DNA of 11,006 nucleotides, taken from NCBI GenBank assembly GCA_938017915.1, contig CALIKW010000039.1, forward strand, positions 1-11,006, written 5' to 3'. Made by a program: the position numbers and the translations under genes. The notes under the pieces are model-generated. The model searched no databases. It was not told the origin of the DNA and saw only the letters and a program-made list of their open reading frames with translations. This DNA comes from an uncultured archaeon. Its GTDB lineage: Archaea > Aenigmatarchaeota > Aenigmatarchaeia > CG10238-14 > SCSR01. Positions 1 through 7,090 of the stretch are shown one piece after another; position 1 is the stretch's first letter; each line of letters begins with the position of its first letter.

Positions 1-236
1 TTTCCATTTTTTTCTATAATTAAGGGCCCAAAATCTGGGTCCTTAAGCTTTTCCACAACTTTTAACTCATTCTTGCTTAACTCTTCCTTTGAAAATTCTT
101 CTAATTTTAAAAACTTTTCAACTACTTTTCCAAATTTTTTCCTTGCTTTTTCTATTCCGAAATTTTTCTTTCTCCCAATCTTCATAGACTTTACAAGTAA
201 ATTAGCAATTTTTCTCAGTTCATTTTCGCTAAGCAT
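1..236 (-). CDS. Hypothetical protein, N-terminal 78 residues (3' end outside window)
   Basis: An open minus-strand frame starts at the ATG at 236-234 and reads without a stop to the left edge, giving 78 residues. It begins MLSENELRKIANLLVKS and is very rich in Lys and Glu, so the visible part looks helical and soluble, with no membrane segment and no motif I recognise. An in-frame ATG at 254-252 would add six residues (MCKILI). It lies just 5 or 23 bases after the stop of the 329-residue gene on the same strand, so the two are probably co-transcribed. The opposite strand also has an open frame here, but its translation is a Phe/Ser/Leu-rich shadow. Function unknown. Confidence 0.6.
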   Translation of the reverse strand, partial: MLSENELRKIANLLVKSMKIGRKKNFGIEKARKKFGKVVEKFLKLEEFSKEELSKNELKVVEKLKDPDFGPLIIEKNG

Positions 237-259
237 AATTAATATTTTACACATAAAAA

Positions 260-1249
260 TTAAGTTTGTTCCAAATTTCTTATTTCTTGCTTAAACCTTA
301 AATAAGCCTCTTTTTTACCCATTCTTTCAGAGCAAAGCATGAAGAAGTAAAGAAGATAATCCATATCTCTTTTTTTCTCAGAATCTTTTACTCTATTTAT
401 TTCCTTTTCATAATCTATCTTTGCAGCCCTTCCAAAAAAGTCTTGGGTTTCAGGATTAAAGTTCTTTATTGCTTCAACAACAATTTCATAAGGAACTTCT
501 TTAACTTTTTCTAATGATATCAATTCTTCTTTAACTTCTTCTGATAGAACAAATTTCCTTTTAATTCTTGGCCTTTTCTTAATCTCAACTTCTTTAATTT
601 TAGCTTCTTCTATAATTGGCCTAGCTTCTTTCTCTTCTATTGGCTGTGGCGAAGGTTGAACTTTAGGAATAACTAAAATTTCAGGGAAAAGCTCCTTATA
701 GTATTCCTTAAAAACATTTTGAATTTCTTCCTTTGAAAGTTTTTTTATAAAAGCATACCTGTGCAATCTTCCTATATCTATAAGAAGTTCTTCAGCACTA
801 CCTTTTTCAGGACTTTTATCCTCATAATGAAGAAACATTGAGCCATTACCCAAATGAAATGCTGCAAATTGAGAAGTAGAGTAATCTATTTTAGAATATC
901 TCTTTAAAAAAATTGGATTTATTTTTTCTGCTACAAGAATTTTATCTTTTGTATAAATTTCTTTTCCACCAAAATTTCTTGGAAAATAGTATAAGAAATC
1001 ATTCATTTTACATATTATGGGAACTTCGGCAGTAATTCTCTTCACTTCCTCAAAAAGATTTTCAAGAATAACTTCCAAACACTTATAACTTGGCTCACCA
1101 TATTTATCGAAATTCGTTATTTCTGCTTTATTCCATTTTCCATTTATTTTAAATTTAACGTATTTGTTTCTAACTACTTTTAATTCTCTAATTTGGGTTG
1201 TATCAAATGGTTGAAGAAAAACATTTACCTTATCAAAAAAATTTATCAT
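260..1249 (-). CDS. Hypothetical protein, 329 residues, function unknown
   Basis: I do not recognise this family. The protein appears to have two folded parts joined by a charged, proline-containing linker. The N-terminal part (about residues 1-195) mixes predicted strands and helices. The linker (about 195-235) contains SPQPIEEKEARP followed by a run of Lys, Glu and Ile. The C-terminal part (about 235-329) is highly charged and helical. There is no signal peptide, long hydrophobic segment or Cys-rich site, so it is probably cytosolic. The ATG start is supported by a TATA-like element about 25 bases upstream, implying a leaderless or nearly leaderless mRNA. It lies directly downstream of the tRNA-Arg gene on the same strand and precedes the partial gene at the left edge, probably as an operon. 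Confidence 0.8.
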   Translation of the reverse strand: MINFFDKVNVFLQPFDTTQIRELKVVRNKYVKFKINGKWNKAEITNFDKYGEPSYKCLEVILENLFEEVKRITAEVPIICKMNDFLYYFPRNFGGKEIYTKDKILVAEKINPIFLKRYSKIDYSTSQFAAFHLGNGSMFLHYEDKSPEKGSAEELLIDIGRLHRYAFIKKLSKEEIQNVFKEYYKELFPEILVIPKVQPSPQPIEEKEARPIIEEAKIKEVEIKKRPRIKRKFVLSEEVKEELISLEKVKEVPYEIVVEAIKNFNPETQDFFGRAAKIDYEKEINRVKDSEKKRDMDYLLYFFMLCSERMGKKEAYLRFKQEIRNLEQT

Positions 1250-1266
1250 GATTTAAGTAGAAGAGC

Positions 1267-1273
1267 AAAAAAA
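1267..1273 (-). terminator. Oligo-T terminator after tRNA-Arg
   Basis: Seven consecutive T residues on the minus strand begin 12 bases after the tRNA discriminator base. Archaeal RNA polymerase stops at such U-tracts, so this probably ends the tRNA transcript. It sits next to the TATA-like element of the following gene. Confidence 0.5.
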
Positions 1274-1284
1274 TTTAAAATTTA
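1270..1284 (-). promoter_or_regulatory. TATA-like promoter of the 329-residue gene
   Basis: Read on the minus strand this is ATAAATTTTAAATTT, centred about 27 bases before the ATG at 1249. That is the usual TATA-to-start spacing of an archaeal leaderless gene. It abuts the 3' end of the tRNA gene, so the downstream gene probably has its own promoter instead of relying on read-through. Confidence 0.5.
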
Positions 1285-1391
1285 TGCCCCCGGCGGGATT
1301 TGAACCCGCGACCTTCACCTTTCATCCTTTTTTTTCAAACCTTCTAGCTTGCTAGAAGGGTGCTGCTCTATCCAAGCTGAGCTACGGGGGC
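1285..1391 (-). tRNA. tRNA-Arg(UCU) with a 32-nt intron at 37/38
   Basis: All arms are visible on the minus strand. The acceptor is GCCCCCG (1391-1385) with CGGGGGC (1292-1286), and the discriminator is A at 1285. The D stem is GCTC/GAGC, with GGATA in its loop. The T arm is GCGGG, loop TTCAAAT, CCCGC, and the variable region is AGGTC. The 5' anticodon-stem strand is GCACC (1363-1359), followed by C-T-TCT-A (1358-1353), so the anticodon is UCU for AGA codons. The canonical archaeal intron site after position 37 gives an intron at 1352-1321, and the 3' exon resumes with A38 and GGTGA. The mature tRNA is 75 nt plus an added CCA, since CCA is not encoded. Pair 27-43 is a G/A mismatch. A20 in the D loop and A73 fit arginine identity. 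The neighbouring genes use AGA/AGG heavily, so this is probably a main arginine tRNA. Confidence 0.93.
1321..1352 (-). other. Intron within tRNA-Arg(UCU)
   Basis: The 32-nt intron is placed by restoring a normal 7-nt anticodon loop (CTTCTAA). A bulge-helix-bulge can be drawn with bulges T36-A37|G and AA|A. Its central helix pairs CTTC (32-35) with GATG (1326-1323) and so carries a U-U mismatch. The inner intron hairpin would be CAAGC (1351-1347) with GTTTG (1340-1336). A run of eight A (1335-1328) interrupts that helix, so this is a relaxed substrate for the splicing endonuclease. The intron also carries GCTAGAAGG, a perfect complement of the anticodon-loop region. Confidence 0.75.
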
Positions 1392-1410
1392 TTATTTAAT
1401 TATTTAGAAA

Positions 1411-1424
1411 ATTAATTTATTTCC
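1411..1424 (-). promoter_or_regulatory. TATA-like promoter of tRNA-Arg
   Basis: The minus-strand sequence GGAAATAAATTAAT lies 20-33 bases upstream of the tRNA 5' end. It combines a purine-rich BRE-like stretch with an AT-rich TATA core at the expected archaeal distance. The rest of the gap up to 1507 contains nothing I can assign. Confidence 0.45.
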
Positions 1425-1507
1425 TTTTTTTCTTAGCATATTACTCTGTAACAAAAGCTAATGATTCCCATATCACCAGTAAACCTTACCTTAAGTTAAA
1501 GAAATTA

Positions 1508-2143
1508 TTAATGTATAAGCTTTAATTTGAGAATATATCTTAAAAGTTTAATTCCTTCTTTTATTCCACCTTTTTCCTTTCCAGCCTTTCTAGGATAAAA
1601 GCAAATTGGTACTTCTGCAATTTTCAAATTTTTTCCGTTGTACAAGATTCCCAGCAAAATCTTAAATCCAATCGGTTTTAAATTAATCTTTTTAAAAACT
1701 TCCTTTCTAACGGCAAAAAATCCTGACATATTATCTTTCTGCTTAAGAAAAAGTATAACAGATGCTAAAAAGCAAAAGAATTTGCTTACTATTTTCCTTA
1801 AAACCCTATCTTTGTTTTTTCCTCCCCTAATATACCTTGATCCTATAACAACATCATAGCCTCTTTCAATTTTTTCTAAAAGTCTTGGGATATATTTTGG
1901 ATGGTGTGAAAAGTCGGCATCCATAACTACAATAATTTCACCCTTAGCATGTTCTACTCCCTCAAGAACAGCATTTCCCAAACCATCAGATTTCTGAAAA
2001 ATTACTTTTGCTCCTTTAACTTCCCTTCTTTCTTTGCTTTTATCTACGATTATTATCTCACAAGAAATTTTCTTTTTAACTTCCCTTACTAATTTTTCTA
2101 CTAATGGTTCGTCTTTTGTCGGAATTATAACACTAACTTTCAT
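1508..2143 (-). CDS. Polyprenyl-phosphate (dolichyl-phosphate mannose synthase-like) glycosyltransferase, GT2
   Basis: This enzyme probably moves a hexose, likely mannose from GDP-mannose, onto a polyprenyl phosphate at the cytoplasmic face of the membrane. The product would be the lipid-linked donor for outside-facing transferases. The N-terminus MKVSVIIPTKDEP is the start of a GT-A fold. The metal/nucleotide motif MDADFSHHPKYIP (74-86) is nearly identical to that of DPM1 proteins. GSRY (101-104) and the SGFFAVRKEVF motif (140-150) also match. At 211 residues with no C-terminal membrane helices it resembles the short, soluble DPM1 type. One oddity is VDKS (33-36) where relatives usually have VDDGS, so one nucleotide-contacting Asp is missing. 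The start is an ATG with a TATA element about 29 bases upstream. It is divergent from the GT-C gene, a likely user of its product. Sugar specificity cannot be read from sequence. Confidence 0.87.
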   Translation of the reverse strand: MKVSVIIPTKDEPLVEKLVREVKKKISCEIIIVDKSKERREVKGAKVIFQKSDGLGNAVLEGVEHAKGEIIVVMDADFSHHPKYIPRLLEKIERGYDVVIGSRYIRGGKNKDRVLRKIVSKFFCFLASVILFLKQKDNMSGFFAVRKEVFKKINLKPIGFKILLGILYNGKNLKIAEVPICFYPRKAGKEKGGIKEGIKLLRYILKLKLIH

Positions 2144-2167
2144 AAAAGAAATTAAAGATTCAACTCT

Positions 2168-2178
2168 AAATATTTAAA
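2168..2178 (-). promoter_or_regulatory. TATA-like promoter of the GT2 gene
   Basis: Within the 35-base divergent gap, the minus-strand element TTTAAATATTTA is centred about 30 bases before the GT2 ATG. It almost touches the GTG start of the opposite gene. A weaker plus-strand candidate for that gene, AAATTAAAG at 2149-2157, is about 25 bases before its GTG. The two promoters therefore interlock face to face. Confidence 0.45.
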
Positions 2179-3537
2179 GTGGAAAAAGGAAAATTTTATT
2201 TAATCTTACTTTTTGAAATATTTTTCTTTTGTTTGCTCTATTTTATTTTTCTCTTTTCTAGACCATACGAGTTTGATGAATCTCTTTACATACTTTCTGG
2301 AAAAATGATTATTTTAAACCAACTTGACCCTCTTTCTTCGAATTACGAAAACCCATTCAATTACATTTTTGGTAGTCCCCTTGCTCCACTGCTTTATGGT
2401 TCATTTTTTCTTATAGGAGGACTTTTTGCTTCTCGAATAGTTTCCTTAATTTCAGTAATTGCGTCTTTAATCATTCTTTCAAAACTCGTAAAGGATTTTT
2501 TCGGTGAAAAGTACCTTCACTTGTCAATCTTCATTTCCGGAATTTCGGCCACAACCATACTCCTTGCTTCAAACGCTCTACTTGACTCTATTGCAATTTT
2601 TTTCCTATTAATTTCCCTCTACTTCATTTACAGTAAAAAGAATTATTTAGCCGGTATTTTTGCAGGAATAGCAGCAATATCGAAATTTTTTCTTTTTCTC
2701 CCATTTTTTTTAATTTTGCTCTATTTTTTGGGTAAAAAAGACTTTAAATTTTTATATGGCCTTTCTTTAATCATACTTCCTTACATTATTTCAAACTATC
2801 CTATTCTGATTCAAGTTTTAAGATTTTTAATATCAAGGCCAAACTTTCAAAGTATAGAGTTTAATTTTACTCAGATACTAAGAGAAATTTGGTATTCGTT
2901 TCCGATTCCAATTTATACTTGCGCACTCTTTTTAAAGGATAAGATTATAAGAAAAAACTTAATCCTTTTAATTCCTGCTTTTTCCTTTTTCCTATTTCAT
3001 TTTCTTTCCTTAAACTATATTTCAATTCCAAGACATGCAAGTTATGCAATTTTACCTTCCTCAATCTTAGCATCTATCCTTATTCAAAAGTACGAAAGGT
3101 GCAAATTCTTTTCTCCCTTTCTTTTAATTTTTCTGCTTTTTCTTTCCTATCTGAATTTAAGCCAAGCAATTGGTGTTTTGAAAAACATGCCCTCTTACAA
3201 GTTTGTTGAAAATGAGATTAAAGAAATTGAGGGAAATATTCTAGCCATAAATCCTTATGCAGTTCATCTGATTAAAGGAAGTGATTTAAGGGATAAGCGT
3301 GTAAAACCATTTTTTGAAGTAGGATGTTATGAGCATGAGGAATTATACAATGCTATAGTAAATTCTTCGATATTCGATTATGCTATAATTTCTTCAAAGC
3401 CTTATTTTTTGGAATGTGAAAAATTGCAAAAATTAGTTAGAGAAAATTTCTGTCCCTTTAAAGTTATTAATTCAACAAATAACGTCATACAAATTTATTA
3501 CAATTGCAATTTTTCTTCAAAATTCAAAAATTTTTAA
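2179..3537 (+). CDS. GT-C membrane glycosyltransferase, PMT/ArnT (GT39-like) superfamily
   Basis: This is a multi-pass membrane protein of 452 residues that probably transfers a sugar from a polyprenyl-phosphate donor onto an extracytoplasmic acceptor. A first transmembrane helix (about 7-27) leads straight into YEFDESLYIL (30-39). This has the Asp-Glu pair of the first external loop, which is catalytic in PMT and ArnT enzymes. It is followed by the SPLAPLLYG segment (66-74) common in the superfamily. A second loop Asp lies in LLDS (134-137). About ten hydrophobic helices continue to about residue 330, then a soluble tail of about 115 residues holds several Cys. The start is GTG: the first ATG would fall at residue 43 and remove the first helix and catalytic loop. 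It is divergent from the GT2 donor-synthase gene. The family assignment is good; donor and acceptor are inferred. Confidence 0.82.
   Translation: MEKGKFYLILLFEIFFFCLLYFIFLFSRPYEFDESLYILSGKMIILNQLDPLSSNYENPFNYIFGSPLAPLLYGSFFLIGGLFASRIVSLISVIASLIILSKLVKDFFGEKYLHLSIFISGISATTILLASNALLDSIAIFFLLISLYFIYSKKNYLAGIFAGIAAISKFFLFLPFFLILLYFLGKKDFKFLYGLSLIILPYIISNYPILIQVLRFLISRPNFQSIEFNFTQILREIWYSFPIPIYTCALFLKDKIIRKNLILLIPAFSFFLFHFLSLNYISIPRHASYAILPSSILASILIQKYERCKFFSPFLLIFLLFLSYLNLSQAIGVLKNMPSYKFVENEIKEIEGNILAINPYAVHLIKGSDLRDKRVKPFFEVGCYEHEELYNAIVNSSIFDYAIISSKPYFLECEKLQKLVRENFCPFKVINSTNNVIQIYYNCNFSSKFKNF
3526..3537 (+). promoter_or_regulatory. TATA-like promoter of leuS
   Basis: AAAAATTTTTAA overlaps the last codons and stop of the GT-C gene. 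Transcription would begin near 3555, leaving a short leader that carries the ribosome binding site, so leuS can be transcribed independently of the gene before it. Confidence 0.45.
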
Positions 3538-3559
3538 ACAGAAGGATAATTTATTAGAA

Positions 3560-3564
3560 GAGGT
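3560..3564 (+). promoter_or_regulatory. Shine-Dalgarno site of leuS
   Basis: GAGGT ends five bases before the ATG at 3570 and matches the archaeal 16S rRNA 3' end. It stands out because most other genes in this window show no such site and look leaderless. It fixes the leuS start. Confidence 0.6.
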
Positions 3565-3569
3565 TAAGT

Positions 3570-6251
3570 ATGGATTTTAAAAAAGTAGAGAGAAAATGGC
3601 AGAAAAAATGGGAAAAAGCTAAAATTTTTGAGTGTAATTTAAGCGAAAAGCCAAAGTTTTTCATAACTTTTCCAATTCCTTATTTAAATGGAAGCATGCA
3701 TATAGGCTCAGGCTTTACTGCCCTAAGGTGCGATTGCTACGCAAGATTCAAAAGATTAAAAGGTTTTAACGTTTTATTTCCTCAAGCTTTTCACGCAACT
3801 GGTGAGCCAATTTTAGGGGCTGTAGAAAGATTAAAGAAAGGTGATAAATTACAAGAAGAAACATTTAAGCTTTACGGCGCTACAGAAAAGGACTTAGAAA
3901 ATTTTAAAAAGTATGGAGCTGAGTATGTAGCAAAATTCTGGGCTAAGAGGTTTAAAGAAGATATGAAATTAGCAGGATTTTCTATAGATTGGAGAAGAAG
4001 CTTTTTAACAGCTTTGGATGAACATTTTAACAAATTCGTAGAATGGCAATATAATTTATTAAGGAAAAAGGGTTATGTTAAAAAGGGAACGCATCCTGTA
4101 ATTTATTGTCCAAATTGTAAGAGCCCAACAGGAGACCACGATAGATTAATAGGAGAAGGCGAAAGTCCATTAGAATTTATAATAATTAAGTTTTATCTTG
4201 AAAATGGAGAAATTTTACCTTGCGCTACTTTGAGGCCAGAAACTGTTTATGGTGTAACAAACATTTGGGTTAATCCAAGTATAGATTATGTCAAAGCTTT
4301 GGTAAATGAGGAAGTTTGGGTCTTAAGCAAGGAAGCTGCCTTTAAGCTTAAAGAACAACTTAAGAAGGTTTTAGTAATTGAAGAAATTTCAGGATTTGAA
4401 ATTATAGGTAAAGTTGCTGAAAATCCTGTAACTAAGAGTAAAGTTTTAGTTCTTCCTGCAGAGTTTTGTGACCCTAAAATTGGAACCGGTATCGTAATGT
4501 CAGTTCCTGCTCATGCTCCTTATGATTACATAGCTTTAATCGAATTGCAAACTTACGGAGAAGAATTAAAAAAGTACGGGCTTGATCCAGAAAAAATAAA
4601 GGAAATTAAGTCGATTTCCATAATTAAAACAAAAGATTTTGGAGAAATTCCGGCAAAAGAAGTTTGTGAAAAACTTGGAATAAAATCTCAAAAAGAAAAG
4701 GAAAAGCTTGAGGAAGCCACCCAGCTTTTGTATAAAGAGGAGTTTCACTCAGGAATTTTGAAGGAAAATTGTGGAGAATATTCTGGATTAAAAGTTTCTG
4801 AAGTTAAGGAAAGGCTTACGAGAGAATTTATTAAAAGAAAAATAGCTGACTTAATGTATGAGCCTTCGGGAAAGGTTGTTTGTAGATGCGGAACTGAAAA
4901 TTATGTGAAAATATTGGAAAAGCAATGGTTCCTAAAATATTCTGACAAAAAATGGAAAGAACTTGCAAAAAAGTGCTTGAAAAAAGCTAAGATAATTCCA
5001 GAAGAAGCAAGAGCTCAATTTGAAGTAACGATAGAATTTCTAAAAGAAAAAGCATGCGCAAGAAAAACTGGTTTGGGTACTAATTTACCTTGGGATAAAG
5101 AGTGGAAAGTTGAAACTTTAAGCGATTCCACAATATACATGGCTTTCTATACTATTGCAAAAATTATAAAAGAGAAAAAAATTCCTGCAAGTAAGCTTAC
5201 CAATGAAGTTTTTGATTATATTTTCCTTGGAAAGGGTGATTTAAAAGAGTTAAGTAAAAAGGTTAAGTTGAATAAAATGATTCTTGAGGAAATGAGGAAA
5301 GAGTTTGAATACTTTTATCCTGTTGACTTGAGAAATTCTGGAAAAGATTTGGTTCCAAACCATTTAACATTTTATATTTTTCACCATGTTGCAATTTGGA
5401 AAGAAAAATTTTGGCCAAAGGGGATAGGCATTAATGGTTTTGTTAACGTTTATGGAGATAAAATGAGCAAGTCAAAAGGTAATATAATTCCTTTGAGAGA
5501 TTTGATAAATAAGTATGGAAGCGATTTGGTGAGGATTAACTTAGTAGCTTCTAACGAAGGGTTGAATGATGCAAATTGGAGGGAAGAAAGTATTGTAGCA
5601 TATTCGTCCAGAATTTCTTTTCTTTTTGATATAATTAAAAAAATTAAAAATGCTAAAAGAGAGGATGTTAAAAATATCGATATATACCTAAAAAGTAAAA
5701 TTCAAGAATTGGTAAGAGAAACAGAGAAAAATTATGAAGAACTTAAATTTAGGAGTGCAGCAAAAACAGGATTTTTTGATTCTTTAAAGGAAATTAAGTG
5801 GTATGTTGAAAGGAATGGAGGGATAGAGAATTGCAATAAAAAGATTTTAAGAGAGGTTTTGGAAATTGTAGTTAAAATGATTTCTCCTTTACTCCCCCAT
5901 ATAGCTGAGGAGCTTTGGAGTTGTTTGGGAAAAAAAGGTTTTGTTTCAGTTTCAACATGGCCTAGGCCTGAGAAAGTTGATAAAAAAGTTTTGGAGTTAG
6001 AAGAGAATTTAAAGAATTTAATAGAAGATGTTAAAAATGTAATTAAAATTGCTGGGAAGAAGAAAAAATGCTATTTGTATGTTTCAAGTAAAAGTGAATT
6101 AGAGCACTTAAATGAGGCAAGGGATTTTTTGAAAAATGTATTAGGTTTTGAAGAATTAACAATTTTTAAGGCTTCTGATAAGAAGAGATATGACCCACAA
6201 AATAAAGCAAGTAAAGCAAAATATGGAAAGCCTGGAATTTATTTAGAATAA
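3570..6251 (+). CDS. leuS: Leucyl-tRNA synthetase, archaeal type
   Basis: This enzyme charges tRNA-Leu with leucine in the cytosol. The 893-residue protein has the whole class Ia layout. The catalytic start is PIPYLNGSMHIGS, with the HIGH-equivalent at 44-47 reading HIGS. FHATGEPI lies at 74-81. Zinc-ligand candidates are C180/C183 and C438/C440. The CP1 editing domain (about 195-420) has TLRPET (220-225) and the editing Asp in APYDY (D319), so proofreading should be active. KMSKS is at 631-635 and the anticodon-binding helices include SPLLPHIAEELW (772-783). The C-terminal domain ends in a KPGIYLE tail, like the archaeal tail that reads the tRNA-Leu variable arm. It is somewhat shorter than the roughly 930-970 residues of many archaeal relatives, so it is compact but not truncated. 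The final His of HIGH is replaced by Ser. A Shine-Dalgarno site supports the start. Confidence 0.97.
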   Translation: MDFKKVERKWQKKWEKAKIFECNLSEKPKFFITFPIPYLNGSMHIGSGFTALRCDCYARFKRLKGFNVLFPQAFHATGEPILGAVERLKKGDKLQEETFKLYGATEKDLENFKKYGAEYVAKFWAKRFKEDMKLAGFSIDWRRSFLTALDEHFNKFVEWQYNLLRKKGYVKKGTHPVIYCPNCKSPTGDHDRLIGEGESPLEFIIIKFYLENGEILPCATLRPETVYGVTNIWVNPSIDYVKALVNEEVWVLSKEAAFKLKEQLKKVLVIEEISGFEIIGKVAENPVTKSKVLVLPAEFCDPKIGTGIVMSVPAHAPYDYIALIELQTYGEELKKYGLDPEKIKEIKSISIIKTKDFGEIPAKEVCEKLGIKSQKEKEKLEEATQLLYKEEFHSGILKENCGEYSGLKVSEVKERLTREFIKRKIADLMYEPSGKVVCRCGTENYVKILEKQWFLKYSDKKWKELAKKCLKKAKIIPEEARAQFEVTIEFLKEKACARKTGLGTNLPWDKEWKVETLSDSTIYMAFYTIAKIIKEKKIPASKLTNEVFDYIFLGKGDLKELSKKVKLNKMILEEMRKEFEYFYPVDLRNSGKDLVPNHLTFYIFHHVAIWKEKFWPKGIGINGFVNVYGDKMSKSKGNIIPLRDLINKYGSDLVRINLVASNEGLNDANWREESIVAYSSRISFLFDIIKKIKNAKREDVKNIDIYLKSKIQELVRETEKNYEELKFRSAAKTGFFDSLKEIKWYVERNGGIENCNKKILREVLEIVVKMISPLLPHIAEELWSCLGKKGFVSVSTWPRPEKVDKKVLELEENLKNLIEDVKNVIKIAGKKKKCYLYVSSKSELEHLNEARDFLKNVLGFEELTIFKASDKKRYDPQNKASKAKYGKPGIYLE

Positions 6252-7046
6252 TTAGGAAAAAGATATAGCAAATACTTCCACAATTCCTGCAATAAAAAGT
6301 AAAACTACTGAAATGGCTAAAAGCTTTGTGCTATCCCTAAAAATAAACCAAATCCATTTTGGCTTCCTTCTAGTTAATGCTGCAGAAATAAGACCTCCTG
6401 CTATTGCTCCTATAAAATACGCAAGAATTTCCAAGCTACCATGAGGAAAGAAAACCATTGCTGCTAAGGGTAAAGCTTTTATTCCTCCTATGCTTTTTGC
6501 AAGCATACCTATAGCTACAGCCAAAACAGAAGCATTCCAAGTTAATATGAAAATAGCTCCAGCCCCGAAAATGAATGAAAACAAGAATGATAGAAAAAGA
6601 ACTCCTACATTATTTGATACTATTCTTAAAAAAGTATCTGGAGATGCAAAACTACCCCTTATAGCATTTATCTCATTTATTTGATCTTCAAAAATTTTTT
6701 TACTCAGCTCTTCTGGGAGAAGTAAATAAAGGAAAGAATAAGAGAAAACTATCGAAACGAAAAATATAGAAAAAATAAGAAGGATGTTTCTGTGTCTTTT
6801 AATTAAACTTATATCCCTCCTATGCTGGTAAAGTTCTTCTTCTCTTGCCTCCTCATATCTCAACAAATTAACCATAAATGGAGTTACAGCAATAGTTATA
6901 AGGAATGTAGTGAACATTCCTATGGATGATTGAAAAATTGCGGAAGAAATTAGAATGCATGTTAAAGAAATTGCTATTCCAAAAAAGAATAGAAGGTAAG
7001 GTCTTTTTTCCGCAGTTTTTACAGAAACGAGTTTTTCTATTACCAC
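6252..7046 (-). CDS. SpoIIM/DUF95-family integral membrane protein
   Basis: A 264-residue multi-pass membrane protein of the stage II sporulation protein M family, which is widespread in non-sporulating archaea, where its role is not settled. Helices are visible at about 17-36, 42-62, 88-110, 146-170, 172-186, 190-222 and 238-260. A highly charged loop (64-86) lies between the second and third. Family hallmarks are SNNVGVLFLSFLFSFIFGAGA (144-164), ILTWNASVLA (167-176) and the conserved FFPHGSLEILAYFIGAIAGGLIS block (199-221). The only possible start is GTG at 7046: a stop codon lies two codons upstream and the first ATG would remove the first helix. Its stop codon abuts that of leuS with no base between. 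It is divergent from the thioredoxin-like gene. It may be a transporter or membrane-remodelling factor; the sequence does not decide. Confidence 0.85.
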   Translation of the reverse strand: MVIEKLVSVKTAEKRPYLLFFFGIAISLTCILISSAIFQSSIGMFTTFLITIAVTPFMVNLLRYEEAREEELYQHRRDISLIKRHRNILLIFSIFFVSIVFSYSFLYLLLPEELSKKIFEDQINEINAIRGSFASPDTFLRIVSNNVGVLFLSFLFSFIFGAGAIFILTWNASVLAVAIGMLAKSIGGIKALPLAAMVFFPHGSLEILAYFIGAIAGGLISAALTRRKPKWIWFIFRDSTKLLAISVVLLFIAGIVEVFAISFS

Positions 7047-7053
7047 AAATTAA

Positions 7054-7066
7054 ATTTATAAAAATA
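7054..7066 (+). promoter_or_regulatory. TATA-like promoter of the thioredoxin-like/DUF429 pair
   Basis: TTTATAAAAATAA is a strong archaeal TATA core whose expected start site (about 7083-7087) is only a few bases before the ATG at 7091. It lies in the 44-base divergent gap. On the minus strand the best partner for the SpoIIM gene is a weaker TTTAAGAG-like stretch near 7071-7077. Confidence 0.55.
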
Positions 7067-7090
7067 AACTCTTAAAGTTAAAATGGTTAA

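Noticed and set aside
73..294. Plus-strand open frame of 73 codons.
   Set aside because: It is antisense to the partial left-edge gene, and its translation is a Phe/Ser/Asn-rich shadow without recognisable structure.
1285..1391. tRNA gene as an integration (att) site for a mobile element.
   Set aside because: No integrase gene and no direct repeat of the tRNA 3' end were seen elsewhere in the window.
1440..1507. Possible C/D-box small RNA between the tRNA and the GT2 gene (AATGATT and GGTGATAT-like words).
   Set aside because: No proper pair of C (RTGATGA) and D (CTGA) boxes with guide spacing could be found on either strand.
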